A DNA stretch of 41,707 bases from Bacteroidales bacterium (GTDB lineage Bacteria; Bacteroidota; Bacteroidia; Bacteroidales; UBA932): the NCBI GenBank assembly GCA_012728975.1, contig JAAYDZ010000069.1, positions 1 through 41,707 of the forward strand, given 5' to 3'. Made by a program: the position numbers and the translations under genes. The notes under the pieces are model-generated. The model did no database searches. It saw nothing but the letters and a program-made list of their open reading frames with translations, and was not told the DNA's origin. This document shows, one piece after another, positions 1-7,564 of the stretch (positions within the stretch are counted from its first letter, which is position 1; each line of letters opens with the position of its first letter).

Positions 1-82
1 AGCCATTTTTTTCAATTTCTTCTACTACTTGTAACTTAAAGCAATCGCTGTACCGTTTCGTTGTTTTCTGAACTTTTGTCAT
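1..82 (-). CDS. IS3-family transposase OrfA, N-terminal fragment (cut by window edge)
   Basis: An ATG at 82 on the minus strand opens a frame of 27 codons that runs off the window. It begins MTKVQKTTKRYSDCFK and continues LQVVEEIEKNG. This K-R-Y-S-x-x-F-K-x-x-V-V-x-E-I-E pattern is the typical start of the small helix-turn-helix protein OrfA of IS3/IS150-like elements, which binds the element's ends and is joined to OrfB by programmed frameshifting. An AGGAAA ribosome site lies just upstream of the ATG. It is too short here to tell whether the transposase is intact. Confidence 0.75.
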   Translation of the reverse strand, partial: MTKVQKTTKRYSDCFKLQVVEEIEKNG

Positions 83-123
83 AATTTTTCCTGATTTAAG
101 TGTAAACCTATTTCAGGACATGA
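1..123 (-). mobile_element. End of an IS3-family insertion sequence
   Basis: The left edge holds the start of an IS3-type transposase gene reading out of the window, preceded by about 40 bp of non-coding terminal sequence. Read on the minus strand, the outer end starts near 120 with TGTCCTGAAATAGG. A terminal TG is usual for IS3-family inverted repeats. The exact end is not proven because the other terminus lies outside the window. The element sits directly downstream of the nrf-ccs operon, whose last stop codon is only about 50 bp away. Confidence 0.6.
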
Positions 124-124
124 C

Positions 125-163
125 ACTCAGAACTCAGAACTCAGAACTCAGAACTCAGAACTC
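125..163. repeat. Heptanucleotide tandem repeat (ACTCAGA)n
   Basis: Five perfect head-to-tail copies of ACTCAGA plus a partial sixth lie between the presumed IS end (about 123) and the ccsA stop codon (170). The array is non-coding in every plausible gene. It is far too short and spacerless for CRISPR. Confidence 0.9.
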
Positions 164-169
164 TCCTAC

Positions 170-955
170 CTAGTACACATGAATACTTCCCTGTGCGGAG
201 GGGAGATAGTTTACTCCAATCCACGTAATCAAGAGGAGTATTAAAGCCACAGGAAGGAGCCAAAGGGCTGTTTTTTCGTATTTCTTTCCCTGCAGTCTGA
301 GGTGAATATAAGCCAGATATGCCATTGAAGTTACGAAAGCCCAAGTCTCTTTTGGATCCCAGGACCAGTAGTGTCCCCAGGCCTCCTTTGCCCATACACA
401 TCCCATCAGCATACCCAGCACGAGAAAACCAAATCCTACATAAACCAAATTGTCAAGAAAGTCAAATATCTTTTTGTCGGAAAGGCCCTTACGATTAATC
501 TTTCTGAGTTGAACAAATGCTCCTACAGTCGCAGCACCAAACATGGCATAAGAGAGTATATAGGAGGTAACGTGAGGTATAAACCAAATGCTCTGCAATG
601 CGGGCATAAGGTTTTTAGAGTGGATTTCCGGTTTGAACAGGTTGATGCAGATAAAGACGGATGCCACTAATGCTGAGAAGGATAACAACCATGGATATTT
701 CCATCTGCGATATGTTACATAACCTATTACCGCCAGGAAAAAGGAGTACCAAAGGCGTGTTTCTCCCATAGTACGCAGCGGAGGACGTTCAATGTTGATC
801 CAAAAGCCTATAATAAAGAGAGTGTAAATAGATATTCCTGTGATCATCAAAATATCAGCTAACACTTTACTCTTTTTGCGATATACCACAATTCCGGCGC
901 AGGCCCACAATATCATGGCGGGTAACGCAAACCATATAAAGGTATCCCAGTTCAT
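170..955 (-). CDS. ccsA: Cytochrome c biogenesis protein CcsA (ResC/CcsA family, haem handling)
   Basis: This is a 261-residue polytopic membrane protein with about eight hydrophobic segments. The tryptophan-rich WWD motif is at residues 193-203 (WGHYWSWDPKE), the signature of the CcmC/CcmF/CcsA haem-handling proteins. Conserved-type histidines are visible at H128 (IPHVTSY) and H259 near the C-terminus. In System II, CcsA with ResB/CcsB exports haem and attaches it to CxxCH motifs of apocytochromes outside the membrane. The gene follows resB by 5 bp, and an AGGAGGAG ribosome site overlaps the resB stop, so the two are surely co-transcribed. Its clients are presumably the NrfH and NrfA cytochromes encoded upstream in the same operon. 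Confidence 0.93.
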   Translation of the reverse strand: MNWDTFIWFALPAMILWACAGIVVYRKKSKVLADILMITGISIYTLFIIGFWINIERPPLRTMGETRLWYSFFLAVIGYVTYRRWKYPWLLSFSALVASVFICINLFKPEIHSKNLMPALQSIWFIPHVTSYILSYAMFGAATVGAFVQLRKINRKGLSDKKIFDFLDNLVYVGFGFLVLGMLMGCVWAKEAWGHYWSWDPKETWAFVTSMAYLAYIHLRLQGKKYEKTALWLLPVALILLLITWIGVNYLPSAQGSIHVY

Positions 956-960
956 TCTTC

Positions 961-2247
961 TTACTCCTCCTTTTGATTATCGGTTAACAAAGTTTTACGA
1001 TTAGATGAGCGCCCTCTAACTATCATCGCAATGGCACCAATAGCGATCATCACAAATCCGATATATACCGGTACTATCCATGGATCGTAGACCAACTCCA
1101 TACTGCTATAGGAGGAGAGTCTTCCGGCAGCATTGTCATATCCATACTGATATATAGTCCAGCCCTTAATACGCAAAGGGTGGTTTACTTCCAATATGGC
1201 ACTCTTGGTTGTCCCATCCGGTGTATAAACCTCTATATCTGACATAAAGCGTTTAGGCTCGGCGACTGTCATTACAACAGTATATTTCTCACTCAACTCC
1301 AGGCTTTTGTAGAGTTGTGCTCGGTTGCCTCCACATACCCAGCCTGTAAGAGTTTCACCGGTTGAGGGATTGGTCATTGTGATGTGTGCAGCAGGTGTAG
1401 AGCCGGGCATTGGCATTTCACGATAGGTGCTGTCGCTGTTACGCACTGCCTGATGGATATATTCATTCATTTCCAACACCCATCCGTCAAGTTTCCCTGT
1501 AGGGGCTTTTGTGTCGATCTGATAGTAGTCAGGAGCTGACAATGGTTGAGGCTCTCCCGTTGTCCTGTCTATAATGGTTAGTTTCGGCGGATACTCTTCC
1601 ATATCGAAATCATTGAGCTGAATAGCTATTGGCAGCTCTTTTACTGTTCCTTCATCATCGTAAACCCGCCACTCTACTTCACCTTCTCTGACATGCATAA
1701 TATATCGCTCCATATCTGCATGACCCAGACCACCGGCCAATAAGACTAACCATAATCCAATATGGTTGAGATAAAAGCCATAATCCTTGATGTTAAATTT
1801 AGCCAGTCGGCGAACTATTAATGAGCCAAGCGATAGAAGTGTTGTAAAATAGATAAGAATAAATGGCCAGGATCCGGTCATATTGTAGAATCCCAGTAGA
1901 GCAAAGAAGTTCCTGTCAGCCGGTGCTGTGCCGGTTTGAGGTGTAAGCCCCATTATGAGTGTCAGGATAAGTAATGCCATTATGAGGCAGACCGAGAAAG
2001 GTATGCTCGTAAACCACTTGAGGAATTTTGATTTTCTGATGGTAAGGGTCAATAGACATAAGCTTACTATTAAAGCTCCTACAATGAGATTAACCGGTGA
2101 AGTAAGTAGATAAAAGTTGAACTCCTTGATGGTTATTTGTAGCACAAATCCTACAAAAGCAATTCCTGCCGTTATAGTGATGCTTTCAGGATATCCCCAT
2201 GGCATTTGCCAAAATTTACGCTTATTCTCTTGCTGCATAATTGTCAT
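961..2247 (-). CDS. resB: Cytochrome c biogenesis protein ResB/CcsB
   Basis: The protein is 428 residues, with hydrophobic segments at about 20-40, 48-70, 78-100, 125-145 and 158-175, then a large extracytoplasmic domain (about 180-385) and a last membrane helix at about 388-408. This is the ResB/CcsB layout. It partners CcsA, encoded next, to deliver and ligate haem. It lies 63 bp after nrfA, and that gap holds a terminator-like hairpin whose T-run reaches the start codon. Two ATGs are possible, at 2247 and 2238, and neither has a clear Shine-Dalgarno sequence; the longer form is given. Confidence 0.92.
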   Translation of the reverse strand: MTIMQQENKRKFWQMPWGYPESITITAGIAFVGFVLQITIKEFNFYLLTSPVNLIVGALIVSLCLLTLTIRKSKFLKWFTSIPFSVCLIMALLILTLIMGLTPQTGTAPADRNFFALLGFYNMTGSWPFILIYFTTLLSLGSLIVRRLAKFNIKDYGFYLNHIGLWLVLLAGGLGHADMERYIMHVREGEVEWRVYDDEGTVKELPIAIQLNDFDMEEYPPKLTIIDRTTGEPQPLSAPDYYQIDTKAPTGKLDGWVLEMNEYIHQAVRNSDSTYREMPMPGSTPAAHITMTNPSTGETLTGWVCGGNRAQLYKSLELSEKYTVVMTVAEPKRFMSDIEVYTPDGTTKSAILEVNHPLRIKGWTIYQYGYDNAAGRLSSYSSMELVYDPWIVPVYIGFVMIAIGAIAMIVRGRSSNRKTLLTDNQKEE

Positions 2248-2251
2248 AAAA

Positions 2252-2289
2252 AACGCCTACATATATTTGTTGATTATAATGTAGGCGTT
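2252..2289 (-). terminator. Terminator-like hairpin between nrfA and resB, abutting the resB start
   Basis: AACGCCTAC (2252-2260) and GTAGGCGTT (2281-2289) form a perfect 9-bp stem with a 20-nt loop. On the transcribed minus strand the stem is followed by a run of T that leads straight into the resB ATG. It could be an intrinsic terminator that lets only part of the nrfHA transcript continue, or a structure that affects resB initiation. Confidence 0.6.
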
Positions 2290-2310
2290 ATAATTATATA
2301 GATGTTTATT

Positions 2311-3807
2311 TTAGTTTGCTCCCAACTTGCCGTTTGCACGTGCTGTCTCTATCCAAATAGGCGGTGTATTTTGGATCCAGTCCTTTTTCTCTTTTTCAAA
2401 CTTCTCCATATCCAGTCCGATAAACTTCTGAGCCTTGGTTTTTGTAGAAATATCTGGCATCTCAAACTTGGTTACACCTAATTCAAATAAAACCTTCTGA
2501 AGCTCAATTTGGGCCTGCATAGAGCGGTCAAGACCATGAGCAAGGATTCTCTGTGTTTCAACAGGTGCGTGGAATGATCCTCCGTGTGATGCAACACCGA
2601 AATCCCAACGCCATTGAGCCTGGCGGATGAGTTGGAGGGCAGTTTTCATTCTTGCCTCTTTTGCGCCATTGTCCCAGGCTGTTTTAGCCATAATATGGGC
2701 CTTTGCCAACTCTACCTCAACTCTATCACGAATCTCCAGAGTTTTGTCCTGATATTCATAAACATAATTTCTCAACTCTTCCTCGCTATCTCTATGACAA
2801 GTCTGGCAAGTAGAGGAGATATTTTTGAGAGGGCTCATAACCTGGTGGTCTGAATATTTAATTCCTCCCTCAGCGATATAAGGCATATGGCAATCTCCAC
2901 ACGACAAACCTCTCTTAGCATGGGGGCCGAGTATGAACAGTTCATAATCGGGATGCTGAGCCTTAAGCATCGGAGCCTTGCTTACAGCGTGAGTCCAGTC
3001 TGCATACTCTGCATTATCAAAGTATGCCTCCATATCTTCCATGGTAAAGCCGCCATCCCAAGGGAATGTCAGATATTTCTCATCACCCTTGAAATAATAT
3101 TCAACGTGGCATTGAGCACACACCAGCGATCTCATTTCTTGGGGTGTTGCGTCAGCAATATCTTCACCACGACGCTCATACACTTCGATCAGGGCAGGAC
3201 GTGTAATCGTGAGGTTCATAGTTGCAGGATCATGACAGTCTGCACATCCTATAGGATTTACAACCTCGGCTCCATACTGGCTCCAGCCTGCTTTGTAGAA
3301 ATTTTCAATTCCCACTTCTTGCATCATACGAGGTACGTCAGGGCTTTTACATGCCCAACAGGTTGCGGGCTGCATGTCTTTGACATCCGGACCCGGCGTA
3401 CCGGTACGCAAAGTTTGTGTAACATCCTCTATGGTATACATATGTCCTCTGGGGGCGGTATAGTCACGTGAGAAAGCATAACCTGCCCAAAGAATAACCA
3501 TTTCAGGACGAGTTTCGAGAATATCATAGGTATTACTACCCAAATGTTTGCTCTGGAAGTCCATCTCTTTGGTTTTTTTCCATGTATTATACTCACGAGG
3601 GTAGTTTAATCCCCACTCTTCGCTCTTGGGATTGATGCCTGTGATCTCAACCTTTTTGTTGTTGTACAGCGTTGCTATCTCTGCTCTGCGTTCAGTAATC
3701 GAAGCTGCGAGTAGCCCCAGCAAGAATACCAAAACCATAACTATGAGAAATAACACCCATCCTATACCGGGTTTACGTCTGATCGATTCTGCTAATTTCT
3801 TACACAT
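2311..3807 (-). CDS. nrfA: Cytochrome c nitrite reductase NrfA (pentahaem, ammonia-forming)
   Basis: NrfA reduces nitrite to ammonium with six electrons at a lysine-ligated haem. All five haem sites of the 498-residue protein are visible: CWACK at 150-154, the diagnostic active-site CxxCK, then CADCH 188-192, CAQCH 230-234, CGDCH 303-307 and CQTCH 334-338. A GPHA histidine lies shortly before haem 4, in the region that carries the catalytic His in this family. Residues 17-38 are an uncleaved-looking hydrophobic anchor or signal. It follows nrfH by 15 bp, so the products form the usual NrfHA complex with menaquinol as donor. Length and motifs match the family, with no sign of damage. Confidence 0.97.
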   Translation of the reverse strand: MCKKLAESIRRKPGIGWVLFLIVMVLVFLLGLLAASITERRAEIATLYNNKKVEITGINPKSEEWGLNYPREYNTWKKTKEMDFQSKHLGSNTYDILETRPEMVILWAGYAFSRDYTAPRGHMYTIEDVTQTLRTGTPGPDVKDMQPATCWACKSPDVPRMMQEVGIENFYKAGWSQYGAEVVNPIGCADCHDPATMNLTITRPALIEVYERRGEDIADATPQEMRSLVCAQCHVEYYFKGDEKYLTFPWDGGFTMEDMEAYFDNAEYADWTHAVSKAPMLKAQHPDYELFILGPHAKRGLSCGDCHMPYIAEGGIKYSDHQVMSPLKNISSTCQTCHRDSEEELRNYVYEYQDKTLEIRDRVEVELAKAHIMAKTAWDNGAKEARMKTALQLIRQAQWRWDFGVASHGGSFHAPVETQRILAHGLDRSMQAQIELQKVLFELGVTKFEMPDISTKTKAQKFIGLDMEKFEKEKKDWIQNTPPIWIETARANGKLGAN

Positions 3808-3822
3808 AGTCTATATTGTTTT

Positions 3823-4401
3823 TTATTTTTTAATCATTTCTTTCAGCCATGTAGGAACAGGAGATTCCGGTAGTGGGGCTATTGCGTTGGGAGAGGAGGC
3901 GATATTGCTCACTACCGTATGCGGTATGTCTCTATGACAATCCCAGCACGCCTTACCTTCTCCTTGAGAAGCTTCCGAGTAGCTTATCTGCCCCGCTTTT
4001 ACAAATTCAGTTGTGAGTTGTGTATGGCAACGAACACAATTCTCCATAATAACTTTATTGCTGGCATTACGGGGACGAATAGCCATAGGTTCGTTTCTTA
4101 AAGTAAAGACAGCCGAATGGTATAATCCGTCAGCGGCTTTGAATGCATATTTGTTGACGAAATTATCCTGTGGAACGTGGCAATCATTGCAATGTGCCCA
4201 TTCACGATGGGAACCTTGCTCCCATGATTGATAATAAGGGGTCATAATGTGGCAATTGATGCAAGCCGAAGGTTCATCTGTCGCGTAAGTATGAAGCCGG
4301 GCGACATAGACCGTATATGCCCCTAGCCCTACAATTATGCCGGCGACAACAAATAGCGGTACAACAAAGACGCGCGGTATGATGTTCAATAATTTTTTCA
4401 T
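3823..4401 (-). CDS. nrfH: Cytochrome c nitrite reductase small subunit NrfH (tetrahaem quinol dehydrogenase)
   Basis: The 192-residue protein is of the NapC/NirT type. One N-terminal membrane helix (about 10-33) is followed by four CxxCH haem sites: CINCH 47-51, CNDCH 71-75, CVRCH 122-126 and CWDCH 152-156. The first reads CINCHIM, placing a methionine two residues after the His, as in NrfH where haem 1 is Met-ligated. It takes electrons from the menaquinol pool and passes them to NrfA, encoded 15 bp downstream. It is the first gene of the nrfHA-resB-ccsA operon, with a TAnnTTTG promoter element just upstream. Confidence 0.95.
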   Translation of the reverse strand: MKKLLNIIPRVFVVPLFVVAGIIVGLGAYTVYVARLHTYATDEPSACINCHIMTPYYQSWEQGSHREWAHCNDCHVPQDNFVNKYAFKAADGLYHSAVFTLRNEPMAIRPRNASNKVIMENCVRCHTQLTTEFVKAGQISYSEASQGEGKACWDCHRDIPHTVVSNIASSPNAIAPLPESPVPTWLKEMIKK

Positions 4402-4418
4402 AAAAAAGCAAACCTTCG

Positions 4419-4426
4419 CAAAGATA
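4419..4426 (-). promoter_or_regulatory. Putative -7 element (TATCTTTG) of the nrfH promoter
   Basis: The minus strand reads TATCTTTG, an exact match to the Bacteroidetes -7 consensus TAnnTTTG, about 18 bp before the nrfH ATG. The predicted leader is only about 10 nt. No well-spaced -33 TTTG is evident; the nearest TTG is 26 bp upstream. Confidence 0.55.
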
Positions 4427-4458
4427 AATAAATAAGGTTAAATTTCCTAGAGCAATAG

Positions 4459-4596
4459 AACAAAAAATCGAGCTATAGACTCCCCAGTTCGCTTTTAACG
4501 ACCATCCGGCACGGCTTTATTGCTCATAATGAAGAAGATATGTTTGCCCAACTAATGCGGATCAGTCAGAAAATATTTTACCGCCGTGAAATTTGA
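4459..4596 (+). other. Short open frame in the nrfH / ABC-operon gap, possible gene remnant
   Basis: The 215-bp gap between the ABC operon's end (4617) and nrfH (4401) holds a 45-codon open frame without a good start. It encodes a plausible-looking sequence ending RISQKIFYRREI. It could be a decayed gene end or chance. The rest of the gap shows only the nrfH promoter and a small hairpin (AAGCAAG/CTTGCTT, 4610-4628) around the last permease stop codon. Confidence 0.2.
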
Positions 4597-4616
4597 GCGA
4601 GGTATTGCCAAGCAAG

Positions 4617-5720
4617 TTAAGCTTGCTTCTTATAGGTAACGGCAGCGAGGATGTTGAAAATGATAGCAAAACTTCCGAGGGCTACGAAGTTTTGCCATAG
4701 CTCGGCAATGGTTGTTCCCCTCAAATAAACTGAGCGCAAAATATCGGTAAAATAACGTGGAGGTAAAAGGAGTGTAAATGTTTGCGCCCAATCCGGCATA
4801 GAATCAATAGGAGTGAGCAGTCCGCTCATCAGTATGAAAATCATAATGAAGAAGAACATTACAAACATGATTTGTTGCATCGTGTTTGAGAAATTTGCCA
4901 TTGTAAGACTGAAGCCTGAAATGGTCAAAATAAACAGTGTTGTACCCAGGAATATAACCCACACGGATCCGGCCGGTATAAGACCATAGACAAAGTGTGC
5001 GATAACCATTGCCACAATAAGCGCGAAAAAGCCTATAACCCAATATGGAATCAGTTTAGATAGAGTAAAGTCAAAGCGATTTACCGGTGAAACATTTATC
5101 TGTTCAATCGTACCTACTTCCTTTTCTTCCACTATACTCAATGCAGGCAGAAATCCACATACGAGGATAAAGATGATAATCATAAGAGCAGGAATCATGT
5201 AGTGGGGATAATTGAGGGTAGGATTGTAGCGATTTTGTACCGTCACCACTTCAGACAATTGATTCGGACTTTTCTCGTTACCAAATTCAACAAGTGCGTG
5301 GGCGATAGTTTGTACAACATATTGTGTGCCCATAGAACCTTTGGTTGCGTTCACAGCATTTGCGATTATGCTTATTTTCTCGGGAGTGGAAACCGCCATG
5401 TCACGCTCAAAGTGGTCGGGAATCTGTACGATAATGTCAATTGTACCTTCCTCCAGACCTTTCATGGCAAGGTCGAATTCTGCAGTTGCTCCAATCAATG
5501 AGAGATATTCGGAAGCCTTGATATGTGATACAATGCGATGAGAGGTGGTTGAGTGGTCAAGATCTACAACCGCAACATTGACATTCCTTACGTCCATTCT
5601 AACAAGAAGCGGAGCAATGAGCATTAAAGCTATGGGTAAGATAACTATCAGCTTGGGCAGAAATGAATCTCGGCGAAGTTTTATGAACTCTTTGTTCAAT
5701 AATACGATAAATGGTCTCAT
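4617..5720 (-). CDS. ABC-2 type transporter permease (YbhR/YbhS-like), second copy
   Basis: This 367-residue protein has the ABC-2 exporter layout: one N-terminal membrane helix (about 23-42), a large extracytoplasmic domain to about residue 170, then about five more helices. The segment VEEKEVGTIEQINVSPV before the third helix is the typical ABC-2 coupling region, and the matching place in the neighbour reads VREKEVGTMEVLLVSPM. It starts 4 bp after the other permease and is the last gene of the operon. The two permeases probably form a heterodimer driven by the two ATPases. The substrate is unknown; the E. coli YbhFSR relative has been linked to drug and cation export. Confidence 0.9.
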   Translation of the reverse strand: MRPFIVLLNKEFIKLRRDSFLPKLIVILPIALMLIAPLLVRMDVRNVNVAVVDLDHSTTSHRIVSHIKASEYLSLIGATAEFDLAMKGLEEGTIDIIVQIPDHFERDMAVSTPEKISIIANAVNATKGSMGTQYVVQTIAHALVEFGNEKSPNQLSEVVTVQNRYNPTLNYPHYMIPALMIIIFILVCGFLPALSIVEEKEVGTIEQINVSPVNRFDFTLSKLIPYWVIGFFALIVAMVIAHFVYGLIPAGSVWVIFLGTTLFILTISGFSLTMANFSNTMQQIMFVMFFFIMIFILMSGLLTPIDSMPDWAQTFTLLLPPRYFTDILRSVYLRGTTIAELWQNFVALGSFAIIFNILAAVTYKKQA

Positions 5721-5724
5721 GGCA

Positions 5725-6819
5725 CTACTCTAATTTATCGTTAAATTTTATCAGTGACACGCCGAAAAATATGACGGTCATACCAAGCAAAATTGCAAAT
5801 TCTTTCCATACAGCCACAAACGGCGAACCCTGTATCATCATTTTGCGTATGCCCTCTATATACCAACGGGCAGGGACCACATTTGATAGCACTTCAAAAA
5901 ATTTTGGGAAGTTTTCAATAGGAAAGAGCATGCCCGAAAGCAGCAGCATAGGCAACATCATTACCATACCCGATAGGAGAAGTGCAGCCACCTGAGTTTT
6001 GACAACAATCGAAACAAGGAGTCCCAAAGATAGAGACAACAACACATAGAGCAGCGACATCGAAAAGATGCCCCAAACGCCACCCGACATCGGCACATGA
6101 AGCAGATAATAGGAAAGAAGCAATATTATTATCAACACCACACACGAGATAACGAAATAAGGGATCATCTTAGCAAAGAAAACCTTAGTCGGACGCATGG
6201 GTGAAACGAGAAGTACCTCCATTGTTCCAACTTCCTTTTCACGTACAATCGATACCGAAGTCATCATTGCACAAACAAGGATAAAAATCAGGCCCATGAT
6301 ACCGGGAACAAAATTATAGGCACTCTTCATTTGCGGATTGAAAAGCATTCTGGTTTCAAACATCGCTTGTTGTGATGCTGTGCCCAGCAAGATCTCCTGC
6401 ATATAAGCAGTTGCAGCACCTGCGGAGTTGACATCAGATGCATCAACTATCAATTGTATAATTGGTGTTGAAGGTAATCCTGCGTAAATCTGCTCCAGAC
6501 GGCGGTCAAAATCAGGGGCAAAAACTATGACGGCACTCACTTTTCCTGAACGCAATTGCTGATCTATCTGGTCCTGATTGATATAACCACAGAAGGTGAA
6601 GTAGTCGTTGTGTGCAATGCGATTGACGGCATCATTAACGCCGTTCGTGCGATCAGGAGCTACCACGGCCACATTTACATTATTTACCTCGGTAGATATG
6701 GCAAAACCGAACAACACTATCAATACTACAGGAATAAGTATTACAATAAGCATTGTGCGCTTATCACGCAAAATATGCAGAGACTCTTTTTTTACCAACG
6801 CAAATAAGTTGTTTTTCAT
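5725..6819 (-). CDS. ABC-2 type transporter permease (YbhR/YbhS-like), first copy
   Basis: This is a 364-residue ABC-2 permease beginning MKNNLFALVKKESLHILRDK. The frame is open 22 codons further upstream, but that extension would run back into the ATPase gene. The ATG at 6819 has a GAGGAG ribosome site and lies 4 bp after the ATPase stop, so I chose it. The layout matches its neighbour: N-terminal helix, extracytoplasmic domain with paired N/V-rich strands (NNVNVAVV), then five helices with a VREKEVGTMEVLLVSPM coupling segment. It resembles the following permease closely enough that the pair likely arose by duplication. It is part of the TetR-TolC-HlyD-ABC operon. Confidence 0.9.
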   Translation of the reverse strand: MKNNLFALVKKESLHILRDKRTMLIVILIPVVLIVLFGFAISTEVNNVNVAVVAPDRTNGVNDAVNRIAHNDYFTFCGYINQDQIDQQLRSGKVSAVIVFAPDFDRRLEQIYAGLPSTPIIQLIVDASDVNSAGAATAYMQEILLGTASQQAMFETRMLFNPQMKSAYNFVPGIMGLIFILVCAMMTSVSIVREKEVGTMEVLLVSPMRPTKVFFAKMIPYFVISCVVLIIILLLSYYLLHVPMSGGVWGIFSMSLLYVLLSLSLGLLVSIVVKTQVAALLLSGMVMMLPMLLLSGMLFPIENFPKFFEVLSNVVPARWYIEGIRKMMIQGSPFVAVWKEFAILLGMTVIFFGVSLIKFNDKLE

Positions 6820-6823
6820 GACT

Positions 6824-7564
6824 TTACTCTCCTCTTTGTGCATCGCGGGCCAGCATGCGAAAGACTTCATCCATTGACCCGGCATTAAATTGTTGTTTTA
6901 AACGGGTAGGAGTGTCAAGGGCCCGAACTTCACCATCGACCATAATCGAGACACGCGAGCAATACTCCGCCTCATCCATATAGTGGGTAGTCACAAATAT
7001 CGTTGTTCCCCCTTCTGCTGCCTCATAAATCATTTCCCAAAATTGACGACGCGTGACCGGATCAACACCACCGGTGGGTTCGTCTAAAAAGATTATTTCA
7101 GGACGATGGATTCCGGCAATGGCAAAAGCAAGTTTCTGCTTCCACCCTAACGGCAATGCCTTGACAAGTGTGTTGCGCTCCGATGAGAATTTGAGTCTGG
7201 CAAGCAACTCATCACTACGTTTCGCAGTAACCTGTTTCGAAAGACCGTAGATGCCGGCAAAAAGTTTGATATTCTCGCCAACCGTAAGGGTGTTGTAAAG
7301 AGAAAATCTTTGGCTCATATAGCCGATATGGCGTTTAATCATCTCTCCTTCGCGCATGACGTTAAAGCCTGCAACTGTGCCACTTCCCGAAGTGGGATAA
7401 CTCAACCCGCAGAGCATACGCATGGCAGTGGTTTTTCCCGCCCCGTTTGCACCGAGGAAACCAAAAATTTCCCCTTGATAAACATCAAAAGAGATATTAT
7501 TTACAGCAGTAAAATCGCCAAAACGTTTGGTAAGATTGCGTACTGAAATTACTGTTTCGCTCAT
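6824..7564 (-). CDS. ABC transporter ATP-binding protein (YbhF C-terminal-half-like; degenerate signature)
   Basis: The 246-residue nucleotide-binding domain has a Walker A GANGAGKT (38-45), a Walker B IIFLDEP (157-163) and a proper switch histidine H194 in VTTHYMDEAE. The signature is LPLGWKQ (137-143) instead of LSGGxxQ, so this subunit cannot offer a canonical signature to its partner. It overlaps the preceding ATPase gene by 4 bp (ATGA) and is translationally coupled to it. In E. coli the two equivalent domains are fused in YbhF. Here they are separate genes, probably forming an obligate heterodimer. Confidence 0.93.
   Translation of the reverse strand: MSETVISVRNLTKRFGDFTAVNNISFDVYQGEIFGFLGANGAGKTTAMRMLCGLSYPTSGSGTVAGFNVMREGEMIKRHIGYMSQRFSLYNTLTVGENIKLFAGIYGLSKQVTAKRSDELLARLKFSSERNTLVKALPLGWKQKLAFAIAGIHRPEIIFLDEPTGGVDPVTRRQFWEMIYEAAEGGTTIFVTTHYMDEAEYCSRVSIMVDGEVRALDTPTRLKQQFNAGSMDEVFRMLARDAQRGE

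Noticed and set aside
125-163. Tandem repeat considered as a CRISPR fragment
   Set aside because: Units are 7 bp and contiguous, with no spacers and no cas genes in the window.
371-670. 99-codon plus-strand frame inside ccsA
   Set aside because: It overlaps the WWD-motif region of a clear membrane protein in the opposite strand; shadow frame.
6820-6885. Upstream start for the first ABC permease (22 extra residues)
   Set aside because: The extension would overlap the ATPase gene, whereas the ATG at 6819 has a strong ribosome site and 4-bp spacing.
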